The notes under the pieces were generated by a model. It did no database searches, was not told the origin of the DNA, and saw nothing but the letters and a program-made list of their open reading frames with translations. Position numbers and translations under genes: made by a program. Of a stretch of 64,000 bases of DNA, positions 56,303 through 64,000 are shown in pieces. Position 1 is the stretch's first letter; each line of letters starts with the position of its first letter. The stretch lies in assembly GCA_958295665.1 (NCBI GenBank), contig OY282558.1, positions 332,045,106-332,109,105 on the forward strand. Direction: 5' to 3'. The DNA is from Tipula vernalis. Lineage: Eukaryota; Arthropoda; Insecta; Diptera; Tipulidae.

Positions 56303-59177
56303 ATGATGAATGATTTTAGTTTTGTTTATCAGAATATAAGAAGCATGAGGAGGAATTCGGATAGGCTGCTGTCTTACATTGAGTCTGTATGCGTGAAGCC
56401 GTTATTGATTGGTTTGTCTGAAACCGGGATCTTTAATGATGAAATTGAGAACTACGATCTACATGATTATAACCTGTTTGCTAAATGTAATGAGGGATAT
56501 AGGTCTGGTAGTGTTGCAATTTACGCTAGTAAAATGTTGAGCTGTAAGCAGTTTAACCTTGACTTTAGGTCTTTTGATGGTGTTGGTATAACTTTTCCTT
56601 GGTGTTCGAAAATATTATGTGCTGTATGTGTTTACAGACTGCATGCTGCTAACATTCCAGATTTCATTGAAGATTTCACTAAGCTTCTGCAAAACTTGCC
56701 CTATACTAACCTTTTAATTATGGGAGATTTTAATATGGATTTTGTGCGGAAAACTGCGCATGTTGAGAATCTTTTAGTTATTTCGTCTAGTTTTGGTCTT
56801 GAGATTTTAGTGGATGAACCTACAAGAATTTTTAAAACATCTGCGACCTGTATCGACAATATCTTTTTTAGGTTTGACCACAGATATTTCCAAAATATTT
56901 CATACAAGGTGCATAATTTGGGCATCTCAGACCACTGTCTAATTGATGCTAAATTCATCGGACTGGCTATACAGAGCTCGAATAAAGGGCATCTTAAGAC
57001 TAATGCGAGGCAGATATCTCGTATAGATTATGAGTGTTTAAAAGAATTGCTGTTAAATGAACATTGGATCAATGTCTATAATGTGTCTAATGCGTCATTA
57101 GCTTATTATAATTTCATAAATATTTTTAGTGGTCATCTTGCTAACTGTACTAGATTGGTCCCACTCAATAAAACAGCCAAGCTTAAGCCATGGATGTCTG
57201 ATAATTTGTTGGGAGCCATTCGTAAAAGAAATAGAATATGTCACCTAGCAAAAAAGTTTCCTAACAATAAAAGGCTAGCTAACTACAGCCGCAAACTGTG
57301 TGATATGGTAAATCTCAAAATAGAGCAGACCAAAAAACACTTCTACACAAAACAGTTTGAAAAAAATGGTAATGATGCTCGTAAAAACTGGCGAACTGTG
57401 AATAATATAATTGGTGAGCATCATGGTAACGCTGAAATCAGAGAAATTAATAGTCATAATAATGTGACCATTTCGGATTCTGCGGCTATTGCTAATGAAT
57501 TTAATAATTTCTTTGTAAGTATAGGGAACTCCAATAGTTCGACAGTGATGGATGAGTTGGAAAGAAATCGAATAGTTACTGAGAATTATGATGTTATGAA
57601 TAGTTGTTATTTTTCACCTGTTTCTCCAGGGGAACTGTATAATATTATTAACTCCCTAAAAAATAAATCGTCTCCTGGGATTGATGGAATTCCAAATAGT
57701 GTTGTTAAAAAAATGGCTTGCTTCCTTGTGGATGTCTTTTCTCTTTAACTTAAGTGTTGAAACAGGAGTTTTTCCTGGAACCTTGAAAAGAGCTGTTGTT
57801 GTCCCCATATTTAAGAAAAATGATAAAACTTGTGTAAATAACTACCGACCAATATCACTTCTTTCAATCTTCTCTAAAATTTTTGAAAAGGCTATGAAGA
57901 ACAGGATTGTTGATTTTTTGGATCAAAACGAATTTCTCTCTCCGAAACAATTTGGATTTCGTAACAATAAAAATACTGAACAAGCGATTTTAGAATTTCT
58001 GGAACAGATAAGTGGCAGCATTGATAGAGGACTTAAGGCTTCAGCAATGTTTGTTGACCTAACCAAAGCCTTTGATAGAGTTGATCATACAATTCTTCGG
58101 TTAAAACTAAATCGTTGCGGTTTTCGTGGAATGTTACACAAGTGGCTTTCTGATTATCTAAGTGACCGAACTCAAGTTGTCCGCGTCAACAATATTTTGA
58201 GTAAGGAGCGTTATATTAGGGTTGGAGTTCCTCAAGGTTCAGTGTTGGGGCCGCTACTCTTTCTTGTTTACAAAAATGGAATCTTCAACCAGAATTTTTC
58301 TGGTACCCTCACTGCGTATGCGGATGATCTTTCATTTGTTTATGCTGGCCTCAACCATCATGCGAACCTTACTATTATTGATAAGGATTTGGTTATGTTA
58401 GCGATTTGGTTGGGAGCCCATAATTTGATTTTGAGCGACAAGACAAAAGTTATGCATTTCAGGGAATGCCAGAGATTCCAAACACCGATTATCTTTCACG
58501 CATTTGGCTGTAATAACAGTCCAATTTGTATCCCTAATGGTTGCTTCACCATAAGCTCGGTATGTGAAATCAGATATTTGGGAGTTATGATTGATAGTAA
58601 CCTAAACTGGAAGGCCCACATTGAAGGCCTTAAGTCGAGAATTCTTTTGGTTTCCAGGAAAATGTATGTTTTACGATTATACTGTCCGTTATATCTTCTG
58701 AAATTGGTCTATTTTGCCCTAGTTGATTCTATCCTCCTGTATGGTTTAGCATGTTGGGGTGGTGCTTGTAAAACTCTTTTACATCCTCTGTACGTTCGAC
58801 AGAAGCATGTTTTGCGGTTAATGACGTTTAAATCATTGCAGACACCATCATGGCCTATATTTCAGGAGCTGGATATAATGCCTTTACAACACATGTATGT
58901 TTTCAAGGTCTTAAAGCTTTTTTACATCATCAGCGGGAACAACTTTGTCAACTATTCAGTTTATAATCTTCGTTTAAATTTCAAATTTATAAAGTTTGTC
59001 CCCAATGTTAATTTAGAGTTTCGTAAACGTTACTTCAGTGTGGCTTCAGCAATAATCTTTAACAACTTACCATTGGAAATTCGAGTGTGCAGCAGCTTCT
59101 CCGCTTTCTCCAAAGCTCTCAAAAATTGTTTGAAACTAAACAAAGCAATTGAGCATCTATTTTTTGTATTATTATAG
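56303..59177 (+). pseudogene. LINE ORF2: endonuclease and reverse transcriptase
   Basis: Start at 56303 (MMNDFSFVYQNIRSMRRNSD), chosen because it directly precedes the first endonuclease block. APE endonuclease: GLSETGIF, LLIMGDFNMDF, CIDNIFFR, GISDHCLIDA. Linker KPWMSDNLLGAIRKRNRI. One frameshift at about 57740 (run TTTTCTCTTT) joins to a 498-residue frame with the RT: NNYRPISLLSIFSKIFEKA, PKQFGFRNNKNTEQ, FVDLTKAFDRVDHT, VGVPQGSVLGPLLF, catalytic YADDLSFVY, ending at 59177. All RT blocks are present. A single lesion separates it from an open ORF2. Confidence 0.88.
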
Positions 59178-59396
59178 TTTTGTCTTTTATTTTATTTGTA
59201 TTACTTTTACTTTTTAAATTTTGTAAATTATTATTGTGTTAACTTTGACTTTTTTGTTAAATTTTTTGTAATATTATTAGAGAGAACCATTGTACCTGAC
59301 ACACGTTTCTTTGAAACTAAAGGTGCAATTATCTTACCAATTACTTATTATTTATTGTAACTTTGTTTTAAACGTTTTAATAAAATTGGTAATGAA

Positions 59397-59430
<34 letters not shown>

Positions 59431-59660
59431 CTAATTGATGATGCTTTATACATTTCTTTCTCACTCGTTAAGTTTTTTTATCATTTTGTGAAATTTGTTT
59501 CTTTTTCTAATTCGACTGGCCAGATTATATGATATAACACTTTTTCAAAATGTTCGAAATAATGCTAAAAATGTGTTAATAACTAGAGGCGAACCACCTA
59601 GGCTCAGAACAGGCGCCCAGTCTACCTGCTGGACGAATTCATTTAACAAAACCATATTAA

Positions 59661-60150
59661 TTATTTTATTTCAGAGAGCCCAATAAAAATTAGCACGGGA
59701 TGTCGAAACTGTATCAATTGCTTAAGATCGATTGCAGATGGCTTAAGGCATGAAAGATCATTTGATCGCAGACGAGCAAAGAAGTGATCGATGCAAGTGG
59801 ATGATGAAGTTGCCACTCGAGTTGGAACATTAAGCAGTGATTCAAGACCAAAGGAAGACATAAGAAACATATAATCATCACAGTGTGACGAAAAATCCAG
59901 GATATCAATGTTAATGTCACCGACAATGAAGAGGTTTTTAGTAACATGTAACCTATAAATACACAAAATCACATAAATATCATTTACTAAACTCCAATCA
60001 ACCCAAATGATATCACACGTTAAGTTAAAGGCAAATAGTGAACAATACAAATGAGTATCAAAGTAAACACAGACCCCACGTGACCTACAAGAATCATTAC
60101 AAGCACTGAATAACGTGTAACGTGTGTTAACCGAAATCTCGCTCAAATTA
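59661..60150 (-). pseudogene. LINE ORF2, endonuclease part (older minus-strand LINE)
   Basis: Minus strand reads RGVCVYFDTHLYC, then NLFIVGDINIDIL, then DYMFLMSSFGLESLLNVPTR and STCIDHFFARL, typical of the second half of a CR1-like endonuclease. Decayed reading continues to about 59430, where the younger LINE ends with its poly(A). Confidence 0.75.
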
Positions 60151-60188
60151 ATAATGAAAACAATGTATCCTCCTTCCTCATAAATATG

Positions 60189-60660
60189 TTAGAATTCCTC
60201 ATCCAAAGATATTTGAAATTCCACTCGAATTTCATCATTTTTGGGGCAGTATATAATTGACGTTGCTTGTATGTGAGGCTGGCATGGCGGAATGGCATCA
60301 TCAGAACTTGCACCAAAAATACTTCTAGTTAGCTTCAACTTTTCGGCGTATTTTTTATTCATGACGACATCTTTAGGTTTTCTTGCAATGAATTGAACCA
60401 ACATAATATCAGTAGTTTTCTTCTTGAAACGTCTTTGTGACGTTGGTTAAACCGAAACCAATGTTGAATAATTTCACAATTGCATCTTCAATTTCGTTAG
60501 CATTAACAGTAGGTAAACCGGTGATTTCAGTATCAATTTTATTTTGACTCTCACTGATCGACGCTTTTGAATTAGAGTTTTCAGCTTCTAGATGATTCAC
60601 TTGAATTGTTAATTTCTCGTAATCGTTGAGTTTATTAAAGATTTTGTCAAAAGATCTCTA
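60189..60660 (-). pseudogene. LINE ORF1 fragment (older minus-strand LINE)
   Basis: Minus strand: ITGLPTVNANEIEDAIVKLF and NIGFGL (60520-60440), then after a frameshift MLVQFIARKPKDVVMNKKYA and KLTRSIFG (60404-60320). This is the RRM-like and C-terminal part of a LINE ORF1. Order and strand agree with the endonuclease and RT pieces to its left. Confidence 0.65.
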
Positions 60661-60664
60661 GCAA

Positions 60665-60940
60665 ATTATGTATGACCAATTAGGATTGAACTTGGTTATT
60701 TCTTAACGCATTTCAGTCAAATTTGACATTTGCGTTGGAAATGGAATTCTAAAATGATTTTTAGATATAGTTCTGGAATATGGCCAAGTACGATGGAACT
60801 TGCCTATTCCTTAACCGATTATGATGAAATTTGACATGTGCGTTGGAAATGGAATTCTAAAATGATTTCTGCATAAAGTTCTGGAATATGGCCAAGTAGG
60901 ATGGAACTTGCCTATTTATTGCTCCAAAGTCTTCTAACTT
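60665..60940 (+). repeat. Dispersed repeat, two direct units
   Basis: Two copies of the unit also seen at 21058-21325: TAGGATTGAACTTGGTTATT and TACGATGGAACTTGCCTATT, each followed by GAAATTTGACAT-like sequence and GGAATTCTAAAATGATTT. A third copy begins at about 60898. Confidence 0.7.
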
Positions 60941-60962
60941 TGTGTATAAGCAAAGCAATCTA

Positions 60963-62547
60963 CAGTGCTGGTAAAAAAAAATTGGGCAAACATATTTTGT
61001 TACAAATTGGAGTCTTTTTTTGCTAAAATTACAAAACTTTTGAAAGCAATTGGCTTATTGTTTCATTTTAAATACATGTATGACCTAATTTTTTGGAAAA
61101 AAAAATTTTCCTGCAATTTAGGGGGAAAACCCGAAAAATGCCAAAATTTTCAAAATTCGCTGATTGGAGTTAAAGTAATGGAATAAATTAAACACTTATT
61201 ATTTAATTTTTTTTTTGTTTTTTACTGATTTATAGAAATTCTATCTTTAATATTAATATTTTGTTGGACCGCCATTTGCTTTTATTACAGAGATACACCT
61301 CTGATTTATTGACTTTGATAAATTTTTCAAAGTCGTAGAAGGCATGGATTCCCAAATCGTCATTAACAAACTTTTTCAAGCTTGAATTGATGCTGGGCGC
61401 TTTCTTGCTACTTCTAGCTTCATTATAGACCAATTATTTTCTATGGAATTTAAGTCTGGACTGTATGGGGGCCAGCCCAACACATCGATATTTTTTTCTT
61501 CGAAGTGCTTTTTTACCTTTAAATAAAGAGATAAGAAAAAAAACAAGTTTTTAGCAAATTATTTATGTTTATCTGAAAGGCAATTTTTCTATCTACAATT
61601 CAAAATGAATAAATCACAATTTTGGCGCTAAGGCACGGAGCGTTGTCCTGTTGAAAAATAAATCTGCAAGTCTCGTAAAAAAGCTTTAACATAGAAGGCT
61701 CAAATTTGTTATGTAGGACCTGCAGATAAACAGCTGCTGTAATTTTGGAACTAATGAAGCACAATCGACCGGTTTAACTTCCAGAAAGGCATCCCGAGAC
61801 CATAACTTCTTCATTTTTCGGTGGAAGTCTTAAAAGACATCCGATGCTAAGCCTCTTGCGAGATTCTCTCCTTATGAGAATTCTTCCATCTCCAAGATGC
61901 AGCTTGAATTTTGATTCATCGGAGAAAATCACATCATTCCACATCTCTTGAGTCCAAGAAACATGCTCCTGGGCCCATAGCAAACGTTTTTTTTGTCACT
62001 CGTAATGTGAACTCAGGCTTGTGGACTGGTTTAAGTGCTTTCAAACCAGCTTAACCAATTTTTTTTCTCACTAAGGTGGCCGAAATTTGTTTTCCCGTTG
62101 CTCGCTCAAGATCCCCTCTTATGTCCGATGAAGTTTTAAAACGGTTCCGACGACATTGTAGTATTAAAAATTCTAAAATCTCTAAAAATTGATCAAATTC
62201 AATGAATCAGAGGTGTATCGCTGTAATAAAAGCAAATGGCGGTCCAACAAAATATTAATATTAAAGATAGAATTTCTATAAATCAGTAAAAAACAAAAAA
62301 AAAATTAAATAATAAGTGTTTAATTTATTCCATTACTTTAACTCCAATCAGCGTATTTTGAAAATTTTGGCATTTTTCGGGTTTCCCCCTAAATTGCAGG
62401 TAAATTTTTTTTTCCAAAAAATTAGGTCATACATGTATTTAAAATGAAACAATAAGGCAATTGCTTTCAAAAGTTTAGTAATTTTAGCAAAAAAAGACTC
62501 CAATTTGTGACAAAATATGTTTGCCCAATTTTTTTTTACCAGCACTG
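60963..62547 (-). mobile_element. Tc1-like transposon with inverted ends of about 350 bp
   Basis: 1585 bp flanked by TA (60961-60962, 62548-62549). Left CAGTGCTGGTAAAAAAAAAT pairs with the right end, and pairing continues with few mismatches for about 350-370 bp on each side (to about 61330 and from about 62190). The decayed transposase is on the minus strand. Confidence 0.9.
61245..62200 (-). pseudogene. Tc1-like transposase, broken
   Basis: Minus strand: FKTSSDIRGDLERATGKQIS (about 62140-62080) is the end of the DNA-binding part. WAQEHVSWTQEMWNDVIFSD has the first catalytic Asp, within SDESKF (about 61980-61915). Then come PYSPDLNSIENNW near 61455 with the Glu, MPSTTLKNLSKSINQRC near 61340-61295 and VIKANGGPTKY ending near 61250. 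The C-terminal 25 or so codons lie inside the left inverted arm, so the same sequence is repeated at the right end. Several stops and frameshifts, so inactive. Confidence 0.8.
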
Positions 62548-62881
62548 TATATCATATAAATTTTATAAGAAATTAGAAACGAGGAAAAAAAATATCTTTT
62601 CATAAAAACACATTCATAAAAACATATGAAAACGTTACAAATTCTTAATTATGATTTCTGAAATATTTTCATAAATGTTGGAATGTCAACATATATGAAT
62701 GTCGTTTAAGTAAATCGTTTTCATTTTCTTGTAATAATTGATTTATTTAAACCAAATTTAATAAAAATTTCATAACAACAGCATTCTGGTCAAATTGAAA
62801 TAAAAGCTTACTACAATTCATCAGTGATCATTAAGTGAAAATGTAAAATTTGGTGAAATCACATCAAAAATTACCACCTAC

Positions 62882-63131
62882 GTGGCACTATTCTGTTTTT
62901 CCCGGGGAATTGCGAATTGGGAATTGATTTATTGCGACTTTTTAGTGTATTTTCCAAAGCATACTAAATTTTGGGGAAAAATATTGTAGTTCCATTTCAT
63001 AGCAATTTTGTTGTTTAGTTTGCTCTTAAAATTTGTTTAGGAATTATTTTTTCCCAAAGTTTTACACTAAAAAGCTACAATAAATCAATTCCCAATTCGC
63101 AATTCTCCGGGAAAACCAGAATAAGTGGCAC
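62882..63131. mobile_element. MITE-like inverted-repeat element
   Basis: 250 bp. The left arm GTGGCACTATTCTGTTTTTC and the reverse complement of the right arm GTGCCACTTATTCTGGTTTTC match with few differences for about 70 bp (both containing GAATTGCGAATTGGGAATTG). No coding capacity. Target duplication not clear. Confidence 0.75.
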
Positions 63132-63764
63132 CGGGAAAATTTCAAGTTCAAAAATTGTAACAAAAGCAACAAATTGACAAAATATTAAGAACGTGTGACA
63201 ATTTTGTCATTAAATAGTTTTTAAACATCGGTCGCACACTAGTAAAACTAAAGTTAAATTTAGCAAGTACCTATATACGAAGTATGATGGACTCTGTGTT
63301 GCCTTTTCCTTTTTCTTTGATGTATTTTTCAAAATCAAAGTTCAAAAAATATTTTTTAGAAATAATTTAGTTTTAAGAATATTTCTGCAATTAATATTTA
63401 TTGTTGTTAAAGATATTTAGAAAACTTTTATATAAACATATTATATGATTTTTGGTTTTTTCATTGAACAACTTGAAGCTAAAAAACATCATTTTTCCTA
63501 TGGATTCCTATGGAAATCAGTAAAAAGGTATGCCACTAAAAAAACTTCTAAAAAATACGTCATGATGATTATGGCCCTTATACTCAAGAAGACTCTGGTT
63601 ATACTCCTCAAACAGTTAACAACATTTAATATAGATACATCACTAGATGAATTTGTATTCAGTTGTAACATTTGTTAAATAAAACAATAAAAAAATATAA
63701 AGGGCTGAAACGTCACGAGGTGATCAGAACTTTGGTCAGTATTATGTGCGTTCGTGAGATTATA

Positions 63765-64000
63765 TGAAGTCAATCATCAAGTCAGTCTTACTCAATCTAA
63801 GCCCAGTCTCCAACTGAACTCCTTAATAATCCCTTTACAATCTAACATCAATATCCAACTCAATCTCCAAGTCAACCTCCAATTCAATCCCAGCATAATC
63901 TCCAACGAAATCACAAAATCAACTCCTAACCCTACCCTCAACTTAGTCACCAATTCAACCCCAAATTAACTCAACACTCAATACAATCTCCAAATTAACC
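63765..64000 (+). repeat. Degenerate G-poor short repeat
   Basis: Irregular repeats of CAATCTCCAA and CAACTCAATC, with almost no G on this strand. It continues to the window edge. An open frame across it is a by-product of the repeat and shows no domain. Confidence 0.6.

Larger units (their letters stand above)
54065..59427 (+). mobile_element. Nearly full-length CR1-like LINE
   Basis: PHD-type ORF1 (54510-55599), ORF2 (56303-59177), AATAAA at 59379 and an A24 tail at 59404-59427. Only one frameshift in each ORF. The 5' edge is estimated from where the older minus-strand LINE stops. No clear target duplication found. The presence of ORF1, ORF2 and poly(A) tail suggests a relatively recent copy. 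Confidence 0.82.

Noticed and set aside
63754..63969. 71-residue Leu/Asn/Gln-rich frame
   Set aside because: Follows from the G-poor repeat, no independent evidence of coding.

Overview
The window reads as nuclear DNA of an arthropod, most likely an insect. It is very AT-rich and carries TA microsatellites several hundred bases long. Its elements are types known from insects: a mauritiana-type mariner, Tc1-like, PIF/Harbinger and pogo/Tigger transposons, CR1- and Jockey-like LINEs, and Ty3/Gypsy elements. I see no bacterial operon, rRNA or tRNA, and no clearly functional host gene. A fly (Diptera) is my guess, but the sequence does not fix the order.

Layout. 0.6-2.5 kb: frameshifted copy of a PIN-like/Cys-rich gene family. 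3.5-3.8 kb: (TA)n. 6.3-13.5 kb: Jockey-like LINE (- strand) split by a 4.9 kb foldback-type element. That element has inverted ends, an 8-bp target duplication and a long 147/153-bp tandem array as one arm. 13.5-16.4 kb: 5'-truncated LINE. 18.4-19.7 kb: apparently intact mariner. 19.9-25 kb: LINE tail, a dispersed repeat, a TTAA-flanked MITE, otherwise non-coding. 25-32.8 kb: cluster of one Gypsy family, with an LTR palindrome and two gag-protease derivatives in opposite orientation that both lack RT, RNase H and most of integrase. 32.8-38.5 kb: a second Gypsy element (AGT...ACT LTRs) inserted in a (TA)n tract. 38.7-43.9 kb: mariner-like, LINE and Harbinger remnants, then a 1.75 kb element with Harbinger-like ends enclosing a piece of an ABCB (P-glycoprotein) gene. 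44-49.6 kb: Tc1-like element split by a LINE. 51.5-52.7 kb: Tigger remnant. 52.9-60.7 kb: an old LINE (- strand) probably split by a younger, nearly complete LINE (+ strand). 61-62.5 kb: Tc1-like element with very long inverted ends. 62.9-63.1 kb: a MITE. 63.8-64 kb: a G-poor degenerate repeat.

The genes do not form a pathway. The window is a record of nested insertions. The clearest cases are the foldback-type element in the LINE, the Gypsy element in TA repeats, the LINE in Tc1, and the LINE in LINE. Most coding frames are broken. The open ones are the mariner transposase, the gag-protease frame at 29.35-31.2 kb, and long parts of the second Gypsy and the 54-59 kb LINE.
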